A stretch of 19,124 nucleotides of DNA from Rhodospirillaceae bacterium (GCA_029883045.1 JAOUJU010000006.1:1-19124); one strand, 5' to 3'; numbered from the stretch's first letter, positions 1 to 7,572 are shown. Made by a program: numbers and translations. Notes: generated by a model from the letters alone, not told the origin.

Positions 1-985
1 AACGCCCAATCGCCGGAAATGGCAACTGGCCACGTGCCTTTGAGATTGAGCTAATAAATCCACCTTCTGCGTTTGGCGAATCGGACACCCCCGGCGCACT
101 GTAGATTTTTTTGACTTCGCTGGGCGCAGAAACGCTTTCATCGTTGGCCGGTGTGTGCGGGTCTTGGTTTATTAATGCAGATCGCGATTCTTCAATTTTA
201 GTCATCAATTCGCGTAGCGTGCTTGCTTTTTTAGAAAGCTCGCGCATTTGCGATGCGGCGGCGCGGCTTTTGGAAATAGCCTCTGCACGCAGGGCTATTT
301 TATTTTTAATAATTGTTTCAAGTGCTTTTTGCTCATCCAACAATGAACGTGATGCAATTAACAAAACCGATTTTCTTTCTTCGACCTGCGCGCGGGCGAT
401 GCTCATACCGTCTAGTTCATCACGCAATGACTGGGCACTATTTTCCAACTGCGGTACCGCTGAACGTAATAAAATTGCACTGCGAACCATATCTTCGGGT
501 GCCATTGGCTGTACAATAAGAGCCTCTGTTGGGATGCGTGACATTCTGGTTAATGCCATCAGCACGCCAGAAAACTGGTTTGCACGCTGGTCTAAGCGAT
601 CTTCTTTTATTTTTGCGTTACGTTTAAGGTCAGAAAGTTGGTTTTCAATTTCTAAAACTTTAGCTTCGTGATCTTGTACCCGTTTTGCCGCCGCCACCAT
701 ATTGATATTTAGCTTATTAACCTCTTCCTTTAGTTTTGCCGCATCGGATTTAAGTTTTTTACTTTCAAGTTTTTTACTTTCAAGTTTCTTTTCTACGCTT
801 TCAAGTGATCGTTCGGCATTATTGACCGATTGCGATTGCGCCGCAGCAGAATTGGGAAATGTATTTATAGCGATGCTCAATACAAATGCACTAACAGCTA
901 TTGGCATGAAAAAATTACCAATTCTATTATTAGCCAAACGGGTACAGGTGAAACACACTGGTGGCCGCATCGGATGCCTATCCAT
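1..985 (-). CDS. envC: Murein hydrolase activator EnvC-like protein, N-terminal part (runs off window start)
   Basis: About 328 codons are present and the frame is open to the window edge, so the C-terminus is missing. From the first ATG the protein has a polar start, then a hydrophobic signal segment from about residue 27 ending near SAAAQS (about residue 50). A long Lys/Glu-rich coiled coil follows, to about residue 270, then a linker. The last visible residues, ISKARGQLPFPAIGR, match the entry into the LytM/M23 peptidase domain. EnvC-type proteins are periplasmic and switch on amidases that split daughter-cell septa; their own M23 domain is usually catalytically degenerate, which cannot be checked here. 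The ATG at 985 overlaps the end of gpmI by 8 bases, so translation is probably coupled; ATGs at 970 and 907 are alternatives. Gene order after gpmI is typical of Alphaproteobacteria. Confidence 0.85.
   Translation of the reverse strand, partial: MDRHPMRPPVCFTCTRLANNRIGNFFMPIAVSAFVLSIAINTFPNSAAAQSQSVNNAERSLESVEKKLESKKLESKKLKSDAAKLKEEVNKLNINMVAAAKRVQDHEAKVLEIENQLSDLKRNAKIKEDRLDQRANQFSGVLMALTRMSRIPTEALIVQPMAPEDMVRSAILLRSAVPQLENSAQSLRDELDGMSIARAQVEERKSVLLIASRSLLDEQKALETIIKNKIALRAEAISKSRAAASQMRELSKKASTLRELMTKIEESRSALINQDPHTPANDESVSAPSEVKKIYSAPGVSDSPNAEGGFISSISKARGQLPFPAIGR
752..786 (-). repeat. Two perfect 15-bp tandem copies inside the envC coiled coil
   Basis: The 15-base unit AAGTTTTTTACTTTC (plus strand) occurs at 752-766 and 767-781, and a third partial copy starts at 782. 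On the coding strand this gives KLESKKLESKKLKS, an in-frame duplication that lengthens the coiled coil by five residues per copy. The repeat is A/T-rich and homopolymer-rich, so slippage is a likely origin. Confidence 0.8.
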
Positions 986-2549
986 TTTTTTCAACAATTA
1001 ATGAATGTCCACCCATGGCATCTGGCGCATTCATGCCTAGCAGTTGCAACAGTGTAGGGGCGACATCAACCAAACCGCCATCGCTTAAGGCGCCAACCCA
1101 GTCAGGCGCACCAACAAGAATAGCCGGAACCTTATTAAGGGTATGGGCGGTATGTGGTTGCCCGGCATGACACATTTTTTCGCAATTGCCATGATCGGCG
1201 GTAATTAGCATTGTCCCGCCCGCAGCAATAACGGCGCTTTCTAGTTTGGCTATGCACTGATCAAGCGTTTCCACCGCCTTGACGGCGGCATCCATTATAC
1301 CAGTATGGCCGACCATGTCGCCGTTGGCATAATTTACAATTATAAAATCATATTCAGCCGAACCTATTGCTGCCACCAATTTATCGGTAACTTCAAACGC
1401 CGACATTTCCGGCTTTTTATCGTAAGTGGCAACATCGGGCGAAGGAACCAAAATACGTTTTTCCCCCTGCATTGGGTCTTCCCGTCCACCGTTAAAAAAG
1501 AATGTTACGTGTGCATATTTTTCTGTTTCTGCAATATGTAATTGTTTCAATCCGGCACGGGAAATGACTTCGGGTAAGATATCTTCTAGTTCAATCGGCT
1601 GGAAAAGCGATGCAAAGAATTTTTTTGTATTGTCTGAATAATCGACCATTCCCAGCAGGGAAATAAATTTAACGGTTTTATTTCTATCAAATTCTGAAAA
1701 GTCCGGATCAACCAAAGCGTCCAAAATTTCGCGTGCGCGGTCAGAACGGAAATTGGCCATAAGCAAACCATCGCCGTCTTGCATACCAGAAAATCCGTCT
1801 ATCGCTGTAGGTTCAATAAATTCGTCTGTAATGTTTTTTGTGTATGCCGCCTTGATGGCATCAACAGGTTTTTTAGCGTTTTCGCCAGCACCGCTAACCA
1901 GTAGATCAAATGCTTTTTTAACCCTATCCCAGCGTCTATCGCGGTCCATCGCCCAGTAACGACCGCAAATTGTGGCGATCGATACGCCTTTGAGGTGCCG
2001 ACATTCGACCTCAAAGCGCTTTATATAATCAGCTGCACTTTTTGGTGGTGTGTCGCGGCCGTCAAGAAATGCATGAACCATCACCTTTATTCCGGCATTA
2101 GAAATTATTGCTGCAAGATTTCGCATATGCCAGTGATGGGAATGAACCCCGCCCGGTGAAAGTAGCCCCATCAGATGACATGTGCCGCCGGATTTTTTTA
2201 ATTTTTCAATAAATAAAACTAGTTCAGAATTTTCATCAAGCGATCCATCGTGAATAGCCGCATCAATACGCGGCAAATCCTGCATTATTACCCGCCCGGC
2301 ACCAAGGGTCATATGACCGACTTCGGAATTGCCCATCTGCCCATCGGGAAGGCCAACATCAAGGGCCGATGCCTTGAGCTTCGCCTTGGGGCAGCTTGAA
2401 TATATTCTGTCCCAATTGGGCGTATTGGCAGCCTTGACCGCGTTACACGTGGTTTCGGTCCGTTCACCCCAACCGTCAAGTATACAAAGCACAACCGGCT
2501 TTGTTGCCGGGTGTATTTTTTCAGAAGATGATTCAACGCTTTTATTCAT
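978..2549 (-). CDS. gpmI: 2,3-bisphosphoglycerate-independent phosphoglycerate mutase
   Basis: 523 aa, the usual length for the family. It interconverts 3- and 2-phosphoglycerate in glycolysis and gluconeogenesis, using two Mn ions and a phosphoserine intermediate. Visible motifs in order: VVLCILDGWGE with metal ligand Asp25; GQMGNSEVGHM with the phosphorylated Ser75; LLSPGGVHSHHWHM; HAFLDGRDTPP; GRYWAMDRDRRWDR; FRSDRAREI; FFFNGGREDP; NGDMVGHTG; and the C-terminal metal site TADHGNCEKM followed by HTAHT. All active-site segments are intact. No clear Shine-Dalgarno sequence precedes the ATG at 2549. An AATATA (a minus-strand -10 TATATT) sits at 2557-2562, right before the start, so the message may be leaderless; a TTGACA-type promoter further up is the alternative. 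The 3' end overlaps envC. Confidence 0.97.
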   Translation of the reverse strand: MNKSVESSSEKIHPATKPVVLCILDGWGERTETTCNAVKAANTPNWDRIYSSCPKAKLKASALDVGLPDGQMGNSEVGHMTLGAGRVIMQDLPRIDAAIHDGSLDENSELVLFIEKLKKSGGTCHLMGLLSPGGVHSHHWHMRNLAAIISNAGIKVMVHAFLDGRDTPPKSAADYIKRFEVECRHLKGVSIATICGRYWAMDRDRRWDRVKKAFDLLVSGAGENAKKPVDAIKAAYTKNITDEFIEPTAIDGFSGMQDGDGLLMANFRSDRAREILDALVDPDFSEFDRNKTVKFISLLGMVDYSDNTKKFFASLFQPIELEDILPEVISRAGLKQLHIAETEKYAHVTFFFNGGREDPMQGEKRILVPSPDVATYDKKPEMSAFEVTDKLVAAIGSAEYDFIIVNYANGDMVGHTGIMDAAVKAVETLDQCIAKLESAVIAAGGTMLITADHGNCEKMCHAGQPHTAHTLNKVPAILVGAPDWVGALSDGGLVDVAPTLLQLLGMNAPDAMGGHSLIVEKNG

Positions 2550-2585
2550 GATCTTTAATATAGCCTGTTGCCGTAATTTAGCATC

Positions 2586-2605
2586 ACAGCTTTTGCTGTT
2601 TTTTT
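2586..2605 (+). terminator. Plus-oriented terminator-like hairpin upstream of gpmI
   Basis: ACAGC (2586-2590), loop TTTT and GCTGT (2595-2599) form a 5-bp stem followed by a T run on the plus strand. No plus-strand gene precedes it, so if it works it would stop antisense transcripts. Read on the minus strand it lies in the region upstream of gpmI. The stem is short and may be fortuitous. Confidence 0.25.
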
Positions 2606-2644
2606 ATATTTTTCCTGATTTTTTCCGGACTTTTCCGATTCGCC

Positions 2645-2672
2645 AGCCTAGTAACTATCACAAATATGTCAA
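2645..2672 (-). promoter_or_regulatory. Possible promoter for gpmI
   Basis: On the minus strand a perfect -35 TTGACA (2672-2667) is followed, after 16 bases, by a weak -10 TAGGCT (2650-2645). It would give a leader of about 100 bases before gpmI. The perfect -35 is the main support; the -10 is poor. It competes with the TATATT element directly before the gpmI start. Confidence 0.35.
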
Positions 2673-2700
2673 TTTACCGACCAACCCACAAACATCAGCG

Positions 2701-3159
2701 CTAGTCCCGGTGGTAGGGGTGACCGGAAAGTATGGTTTGGGCACGATAAAGTTGTTCGGCCACCATGGCACGAACCATCATATGCGGCCAGGTCATGGCA
2801 CCGAATGATAAAATCATGTTGGCTTTTTTACGAACACGCTCATCCAACCCATCGGCACCGCCGATTAAAAAAACAGTTTCGCGCACGCCATCGTCTTTCC
2901 ATGCGCCTAGTTGGATTGCAAGCTCACGGCTGGTTATTGATTTTCCACGCTCATCAAGGGCAATTACCTTTGCCCCAGTAGGAATTGCCGCCAACAGTAA
3001 TTCGCCCTCGCGGGTTTTTAGTTCAGCTGATGAAAGATTACGTTTTTCTTCGAGCTCAAGTATTTGTAAGGGCGGCCTAATGCGAGCGGAATAATTATTA
3101 AGTAAATCACGCTCCGCCGAAGTACGCATTTTGCCAATGGCAGCAATCAAATATTGCAA
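2701..3159 (-). CDS. rlmH: 23S rRNA pseudouridine-1915 N3-methyltransferase RlmH
   Basis: 152 aa, typical for this small SPOUT methyltransferase, which adds the methyl group to make m3-pseudouridine 1915 in helix 69 of 23S rRNA on assembled 70S ribosomes, using S-adenosylmethionine. Motifs seen: N-terminal QYLIAAIGK; central KVIALDERGKSITS; the trefoil-knot cofactor loop VFLIGGADGL; and the C-terminal signature EQLYRAQTILSGHPYHRD. The start is TTG at 3159, preceded by AGGGA about ten bases upstream; no in-frame ATG lies nearby and the N-terminus aligns with the family from this residue. It follows rsfS with a 37-base gap, the usual alphaproteobacterial order, so both are probably on one transcript. 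Confidence 0.96.
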   Translation of the reverse strand: MQYLIAAIGKMRTSAERDLLNNYSARIRPPLQILELEEKRNLSSAELKTREGELLLAAIPTGAKVIALDERGKSITSRELAIQLGAWKDDGVRETVFLIGGADGLDERVRKKANMILSFGAMTWPHMMVRAMVAEQLYRAQTILSGHPYHRD

Positions 3160-3196
3160 AGGGTTATGTTTCCCTATTTTCTATTTTGGAAAATAC

Positions 3197-3541
3197 CTAA
3201 GAGTTAGTGCTGGCGTTAACTTTTTCATTTTTTCCGCCCGCGCCCCACATTTTTTCAAGGTTATAAAATTCCCTGACTTCGGGGTGAAAAACGTGAATGA
3301 TTATGTCGCCGCTATCAACCAACACCCAGTCAGAATTATTCATCCCTTCAATGGCAACATTTTCCTGACCATTTTTTTTCAGGTTGTCGCGCAAGTGCCC
3401 GGCAATTGCCGCAACTTGGCGTTGTGAAGTTCCGGATGCTATTACCAGATAATCTGCCATATCGCTTTTGCCGATGAGATCTATCACGACAATGTCCTTG
3501 GCTTTGTCATCTTCTAGTGAGGTGACCACCTTTTTCAGCAA
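3197..3541 (-). CDS. rsfS: Ribosomal silencing factor RsfS
   Basis: 114 aa from the TTG at 3541. RsfS binds ribosomal protein L14 and blocks joining of the 30S and 50S subunits, lowering translation in starvation. Family hallmarks: DDKAKDIVVIDLIGKSDMADYL, ASGTSQRQVAAIA, IEGMNNSDWVLVDSGDIIIHVF and REFYNLEKMW. The start is unsure. The frame is open up to 3595, and an ATT at 3580, with AAGGA about eight bases before it, would add a plausible N-terminus (LQQNENPPTGKK). An out-of-frame ATG at 3567 opens a 10-codon ORF whose TGA (3537-3535) falls just past the TTG, which could couple translation. It lies between nadD and rlmH and has its own likely promoter at 3638-3666. Confidence 0.93.
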   Translation of the reverse strand: MLKKVVTSLEDDKAKDIVVIDLIGKSDMADYLVIASGTSQRQVAAIAGHLRDNLKKNGQENVAIEGMNNSDWVLVDSGDIIIHVFHPEVREFYNLEKMWGAGGKNEKVNASTNS

Positions 3542-3613
3542 TTTCTTGCCCGTTGGTGGGTTTTCATTTTGTTGTAAAATAACCTTTTTCCTTTTTTATC
3601 TTTTGCCAATTAT

Positions 3614-3627
3614 CATGTTGTAACATG
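3614..3627. promoter_or_regulatory. Dyad CATGTT-N2-AACATG downstream of the rsfS start of transcription
   Basis: Two 6-base arms, CATGTT (3614-3619) and AACATG (3622-3627), are inverted around two bases. The dyad falls roughly 4 to 17 bases after the predicted transcription start of rsfS. It could be an operator or a small 5' hairpin in the RNA; its regulator, if any, is unknown. Confidence 0.3.
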
Positions 3628-3637
3628 CTAGCGATTA

Positions 3638-3666
3638 AAATTAGGCTAATATCGCCCGTTTACCAA
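3638..3666 (-). promoter_or_regulatory. Predicted promoter for rsfS-rlmH
   Basis: On the minus strand TTGGTA (3666-3661), a 17-base spacer and TAATTT (3643-3638) fit a sigma70-type promoter. It lies in the 147-base gap between nadD and rsfS, one of the few gaps in this block large enough for a promoter. Transcription would start near 3631. Confidence 0.4.
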
Positions 3667-3688
3667 TATTTTTTCCCGATTTTTAGTA

Positions 3689-4306
3689 TTAGTGTTTATT
3701 AACAGAGGGAAAAATTTCCCACCCACCAGATTCCGCTTTGCGGATTCTGGTGGCAGATTGCAAATTAAGCGGGGCCTGCAACATAACCCAAGCGGGCGCA
3801 CGGTGACCGGCCAAGCGCGCTGCATCTTTGTGTTGAATTTGCGCGCCAGCAAAACGCCTAGCCGCCCGCCCCCTTAACGCCCTGAGCGAAAACGGTACCC
3901 GCGGGAAAACTGCAATCGGGACTGATCTAAATATTTTTTGCCAGCCCTGCCATTTTGGCATCTGACGCAGATTATCAGCCCCCACCACCCAAACAAAAGA
4001 CGTATCCGGATACGTTTTTTTCAGTGCGGCAATTGTATCAACTGAATAAATGGTCCCGCTTTGGTTTTCAAAATCAGAAACCCTTATTCGCCCATCACGC
4101 GCAGCAATAACCGATGCCTGCTCAAATCGTTTTGCAAATGGTGCCATACCCTCAACTGGTTTTAACGGGTTTTGCGGTGACACCAACCACCACAATTCAT
4201 CCAATTCCAACTGATCAAGTGCCAATTGTGACACATGCAAATGCCCATCGTGCGCCGGATTGAACGAGCCACCCAAAATACCAACACGAAGATTACGCCC
4301 GGTCAT
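3689..4306 (-). CDS. nadD: Nicotinate-nucleotide adenylyltransferase
   Basis: 205 aa. It joins nicotinate mononucleotide to AMP from ATP, giving deamido-NAD, the step before NAD synthetase. The nucleotidyltransferase signature GGSFNPAHDGHLHVSQ lies at about residues 12-27, the WWLVSPQNPLK substrate loop follows, VWVVGADNLRQMPKWQ holds the conserved GxDN region, and SATRIRK near the C-terminus corresponds to the (S/T)xxR ATP-binding motif. An Arg/Ala-rich segment at about 140-170 is common in alphaproteobacterial NadD. The ATG overlaps the proA stop in an ATGA arrangement, so the two are translationally coupled. It ends 108 or more bases before rsfS. Confidence 0.96.
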   Translation of the reverse strand: MTGRNLRVGILGGSFNPAHDGHLHVSQLALDQLELDELWWLVSPQNPLKPVEGMAPFAKRFEQASVIAARDGRIRVSDFENQSGTIYSVDTIAALKKTYPDTSFVWVVGADNLRQMPKWQGWQKIFRSVPIAVFPRVPFSLRALRGRAARRFAGAQIQHKDAARLAGHRAPAWVMLQAPLNLQSATRIRKAESGGWEIFPSVNKH

Positions 4307-5568
4307 GGTCTGGTTTGCCCGGTTCCAACAACTATGTATTTTATGCTTGTTAGTTGTTCGACCCCAACCGGGCCACGGGCATGAAGCTTGCCAGTAGAAA
4401 TTCCTATTTCCGCACCCATACCAAATTCGGCCCCGTCAGCAAACTGGGTAGAAGTATTAATCATCACAATTGCACTATCAACTTTATTGCTAAAATCAGC
4501 TATGGCTTTTTCGTCTTCGCTAATAATGGCATCTGTATGATGTGAGCCATATTTGCCAATATGTTCTATTGCACCATCAACCCCGTTTACCTGACGCACG
4601 CTTATTACCGCATCTAGATATTCTGTTCCCCAGTCTGCGTCGCTGGCAGGAATAACGCGCGCGTCTGATTTTTGCGCTGCCTCATCACCGCGCACTTCGC
4701 ACCCGGCATCAAGCAAATCTGTGATAAGCGTTTGCAAAACATTGCTATCTGCATTGCTGTCAACCAATAGGGTTTCAGTTGCGCCACAAATACCGGTTCG
4801 TCGCATTTTGGCGTTAAGCACAATTGCGCGGGCTTTTGCAAAATCAGCTGCCTTGTCAACGTATGTGTGGCAAATCCCTTCTAGGTGTTTAAACAAAGGC
4901 ACCTTGCTTTCGGCGGTGATACGTTCAATCAATGATTTGCCACCGCGAGGCACGATAACATCTATGCTATCGACCATTGTTAGCATTTCACCAACCGCAT
5001 CGCGGTCTGTTGTGGGCACCCGTTGAATTGCATCGGCGGGCAAGCCAGAACCAACCAGCCCTTTTACAAGACAATCATGAATAGCGGCGCTGGAATGAAC
5101 ACTATCTGATCCACCGCGCAAAATGCAGGCGTTGCCAGCTTTCAGACAAAGTGCACCGGCGTCAGCCGTGACGTTGGGGCGTGATTCAAAAATCACCCCA
5201 ATAACCCCAAGGGGAACAGAAACACGTTTTATTAGCAAACCATTTGGTCTTTCCCATTCGGCCAGAACCCTGCCAACTGGGTCTGCTAGTGCGGCGATAT
5301 CTTCTAGGGCGCACGCCATCGCCTCTATCCGCGGGCCATCAAGACGCAAACGATCAATCATCGCGGGCGTTAGGCCTTTTGTATTGGCTGAATCTATGTC
5401 TTTTTTATTGGCAGAAATTATATCGGCTGTTTGTTCACGCAAACATTGGGCCGCTAATGATAATGCCTTGTTACGCTGGTCCGTGGTTGACGTTCCCAAC
5501 AGGGCAAGCGAAGCCTTGGCGTTTTCACCAATCTGCTTCATTAGCAGGGGAATTGATTTTTTGTCCAT
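4303..5568 (-). CDS. proA: Gamma-glutamyl phosphate reductase (glutamate-5-semialdehyde dehydrogenase)
   Basis: 421 aa from the ATG at 5568. It is the second step of proline synthesis: NADPH-dependent reduction of glutamyl-5-phosphate to glutamate-5-semialdehyde. The aldehyde-dehydrogenase fold is evident from RVSVPLGVIGVIFESRPNVT, ILRGGSDSVHSS, VIVPRGGKSLI and the catalytic loop RRTGICGATETLL with the nucleophile Cys261. The C-terminus has AEFGMGAEIGISTGKLHARG. An ATG at 5649 would add 27 residues with no family match; the start at 5568 has AAGAAGG nine bases upstream and a promoter at 5598-5625 that would lie inside the longer version. proA normally sits directly after proB; here a plus-strand pentapeptide-repeat gene separates them, so proA needs its own promoter. 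Confidence 0.97.
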   Translation of the reverse strand: MDKKSIPLLMKQIGENAKASLALLGTSTTDQRNKALSLAAQCLREQTADIISANKKDIDSANTKGLTPAMIDRLRLDGPRIEAMACALEDIAALADPVGRVLAEWERPNGLLIKRVSVPLGVIGVIFESRPNVTADAGALCLKAGNACILRGGSDSVHSSAAIHDCLVKGLVGSGLPADAIQRVPTTDRDAVGEMLTMVDSIDVIVPRGGKSLIERITAESKVPLFKHLEGICHTYVDKAADFAKARAIVLNAKMRRTGICGATETLLVDSNADSNVLQTLITDLLDAGCEVRGDEAAQKSDARVIPASDADWGTEYLDAVISVRQVNGVDGAIEHIGKYGSHHTDAIISEDEKAIADFSNKVDSAIVMINTSTQFADGAEFGMGAEIGISTGKLHARGPVGVEQLTSIKYIVVGTGQTRP

Positions 5569-5597
5569 TGTCTTAAACCTTCTTGCCACCAGCGTGC

Positions 5598-5625
5598 ATT
5601 TTACCAAAACATTAAAATATACCAA
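5598..5625 (-). promoter_or_regulatory. Predicted proA promoter
   Basis: On the minus strand TTGGTA (5625-5620), a 16-base spacer and TAAAAT (5603-5598) make a good sigma70-type match. The leader would be about 23 bases and contain the AAGAAGG ribosome site of proA. This agrees with proA being cut off from proB transcription. Confidence 0.5.
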
Positions 5626-5646
5626 GTCGGGGAATATTCCCATCAT

Positions 5647-5656
5647 CACTATAGTG
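5647..5656. repeat. 10-bp perfect palindrome CACTATAGTG
   Basis: A perfect palindrome in the divergent gap between proA and the pentapeptide-repeat gene, about 20 bases upstream of the proA -35 element. It could be a small operator, but a 10-base palindrome in A/T-rich DNA may also be chance. Confidence 0.3.
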
Positions 5657-5711
5657 TAGAATATATTTTTTAACCATTATCAGCTGCATAATACCCATCG
5701 ACGTTGACTTT

Positions 5712-5740
5712 CTGACCCTTAAGCGTTAGCCAATTATAAA
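5712..5740 (+). promoter_or_regulatory. Possible promoter of the pentapeptide-repeat gene
   Basis: CTGACC (5712-5717), a 17-base spacer and TATAAA (5735-5740) fit a sigma70-type promoter, giving a leader of about 27 bases. A better -35, TTGACT at 5704-5709, lies too far from TATAAA (25 bases) to pair with it. Confidence 0.35.
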
Positions 5741-5773
5741 ATAACCATTTAAGCAGTAGGTATTCGAAAAATC

Positions 5774-6391
5774 ATGACCAATATTCCCAAGATTTTCCTA
5801 TTCAGTATTTCCGTGATTTTCTATTCCACCCAAGCTTTTGGTGCGTGTTCCGACCCTGCCGCCCCTGGGGTTGACTGGTCCGGGTGTAAACTAGACGGGG
5901 CAAACCTGCAAAGCGTAGACCTTAGCGGTGCTGACCTTTCCAAGGCCCGGCTTAAAAATGCCAATCTTAAACACGCCATCCTGAAAGGGGCCGATCTTGA
6001 ACGTGCAAATCTTAGCAGTGCAGTATTGACCAAGGCCAATTTAACTGGCGCCAATTTAGAAGATGCCAATCTTAGGGGTGCCAATATTTCAGCTGCCACC
6101 TTAAAAAAGGCAATTCTTATTGGTGCTAACCTGCAAGGTGCATTTCTTACCTCCGCCAATTTTGATGGCGCCGATTTAGAAGACGCCAATTTACAAATGT
6201 CACGTTCACAAGGGGCAAAGTTCAAAGGTGCCAACCTTGAAGATACAAAAATGGACAATTCCGACTTTTCATCTGCCGACCTAAGCGGTGCATCGCTTGA
6301 TGGTGCCAGCACATTTAACACTAGCTTTTCCAATGCAACATGGACCAATGGTAGGCGCTGCCCTGCTGGGGCCAAAGGCAAATGCAACTAA
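5774..6391 (+). CDS. Secreted pentapeptide-repeat protein
   Basis: 205 aa. Residues 1-24 form a signal peptide (hydrophobic core IFLFSISVIF, ending AFGA). Cys25 follows directly; FGAC resembles a loose lipobox, so a lipoprotein is possible, but Cys25 may instead pair with Cys38 (WSGC). Residues about 40-190 are near-continuous A(D/N)LXX pentapeptides such as GANLQ, GADLS, NANLK and GADLE, which fold into a right-handed quadrilateral beta-helix. The C-terminus WTNGRRCPAGAKGKC resembles a cap I recall from other proteobacterial members. Pentapeptide proteins have varied roles and this one has no recognisable active site, so no function is assigned; DNA-gyrase mimicry is unlikely for an exported protein. 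It lies alone on the plus strand between proB and proA, with only 20 bases to the proB stop. Confidence 0.93.
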   Translation: MTNIPKIFLFSISVIFYSTQAFGACSDPAAPGVDWSGCKLDGANLQSVDLSGADLSKARLKNANLKHAILKGADLERANLSSAVLTKANLTGANLEDANLRGANISAATLKKAILIGANLQGAFLTSANFDGADLEDANLQMSRSQGAKFKGANLEDTKMDNSDFSSADLSGASLDGASTFNTSFSNATWTNGRRCPAGAKGKCN

Positions 6392-6411
6392 TAAAAAATT
6401 ATTGCTCAATG

Positions 6412-7572
6412 TTAATCATTATTTGAAATAGACATGTCATCGCGATGTACTATTTCGTCGCGTCCGCGATAACCAAGTATTTTTTCAAACTCTGTTGATT
6501 TGTGTCCAATAATTTTTTTTGCTTCACTTGACGAATAAGCGCTTAATCCGCGAGCAATTTCATTGCCAGATTTATCGCAAATATATACCGCATCGCCCTT
6601 TTCAAAATTACCATTAAGCGATGCAACGCCAGCCGCCAAAAGACTTTTGCCGCTGTTGAGCGCTTTTAGTGCACCATCATCAACTATCAATGTTCCGCTG
6701 GGATGAAGTGATGCTGCAATCCAGCGTTTGCGTGCACTGACAGGGGTTATCTGCGGAATAAACCATGAAGCCAAAGATCCTGATTGTATTGCCTTGATGG
6801 GGTTTTCAATGTTTCCCCTGGCTATCGCCATGGCGCAACCGTTGGCCAGGCATATTTTTGCTGCCGCTAGTTTTGTTACCATGCCGCCAGAGCCAACATC
6901 GGTTCGCGTGGCCCCTGCCATTGCTTCAATTGCAGGCGTTATTTCATTTATTTCATCTATATGTTTGGCCGCCTCATCGGTTGCGGGGTCAGCGGTATAT
7001 AGGCCATCAATATCGCTGAGCAAAACCAAAACATCGGCGCTTATCATGGCACCAACACGTGCCGCCAAACGATCATTATCGCCAAAACGAATTTCATCGG
7101 TGGCAACCGTATCATTTTCATTTATCAAAGGAACCGCACCAAGACGCAGCAAAGCATTGATGGTATTGCGGGCATTAAGATAACGCCGCCTGTTTTCGGT
7201 ATCATCTAACGTGACCAACACTTGTGCTACCGTTATTTCATGATGACCAAGAACTTCTTGATAGGCGTGTGCCAAACGAATTTGCCCAGTTGCGGCGGCG
7301 GCTTGCTTTTCTTCTAATTTTAACTGGCCAGAACCCAAGCCGAGATAGCGCCTGCCAACTGCAATTGCGCCCGATGATACCAGCACAACTTCTTGATCGT
7401 TTTCGCGCATGGATTTTACGTCAGCGGCCAAACTTTCCAGCCATTTACGGTGAACCGTTCCATTGGTTTCATCAACCAGTAGCGCCGAGCCGACCTTTAT
7501 CACCACACGTTTGGCTTTAAATAAACGTGCGTTGGCTTTGGATGTTTTGTCATTATCTGCGGCCTTAGTCAT
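6412..7572 (-). CDS. proB: Glutamate 5-kinase
   Basis: 386 aa from the ATG at 7572. It phosphorylates glutamate to glutamyl-5-phosphate, the first and feedback-controlled step of proline synthesis. The amino-acid-kinase domain shows VVIKVGSALL (Lys26), LVSSGAIAVG, the NENDTVATDEIRFGDND segment, LLSDIDGLYTADP and GSGGMVTKLAAA. A C-terminal PUA domain follows (about 285-375), so this is the full-length form. The upstream in-frame ATG at 7665 lies deep in obgE and is discarded; GAAGAAGG sits eight bases before 7572, which favours that ATG over the one at 7578. The start overlaps the obgE stop by 8 bases, so translation is coupled. proA is not adjacent, because the pentapeptide-repeat gene lies in between on the other strand. 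Confidence 0.97.
   Translation of the reverse strand: MTKAADNDKTSKANARLFKAKRVVIKVGSALLVDETNGTVHRKWLESLAADVKSMRENDQEVVLVSSGAIAVGRRYLGLGSGQLKLEEKQAAAATGQIRLAHAYQEVLGHHEITVAQVLVTLDDTENRRRYLNARNTINALLRLGAVPLINENDTVATDEIRFGDNDRLAARVGAMISADVLVLLSDIDGLYTADPATDEAAKHIDEINEITPAIEAMAGATRTDVGSGGMVTKLAAAKICLANGCAMAIARGNIENPIKAIQSGSLASWFIPQITPVSARKRWIAASLHPSGTLIVDDGALKALNSGKSLLAAGVASLNGNFEKGDAVYICDKSGNEIARGLSAYSSSEAKKIIGHKSTEFEKILGYRGRDEIVHRDDMSISNND

Noticed and set aside
111..671. 186-codon plus-strand ORF opposite envC
   Set aside because: The minus strand reads through this region as a signal peptide, coiled coil and M23 entry; the plus ORF is its shadow.
752..786. Short tandem repeat as a possible CRISPR or satellite
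   Set aside because: There are only two perfect copies with no spacers, in frame within the envC coiled coil.
5123..5659. 178-codon plus-strand ORF opposite proA
   Set aside because: Antisense shadow of a clear aldehyde-dehydrogenase-fold gene; no domain or ribosome site.
5821..6387. 188-codon minus-strand ORF rich in RLAP/KLAP units, fully inside the pentapeptide-repeat gene
   Set aside because: It is the antisense image of the A(D/N)LXX codons; the sense strand has a signal peptide and a recognisable fold, the antisense has neither.
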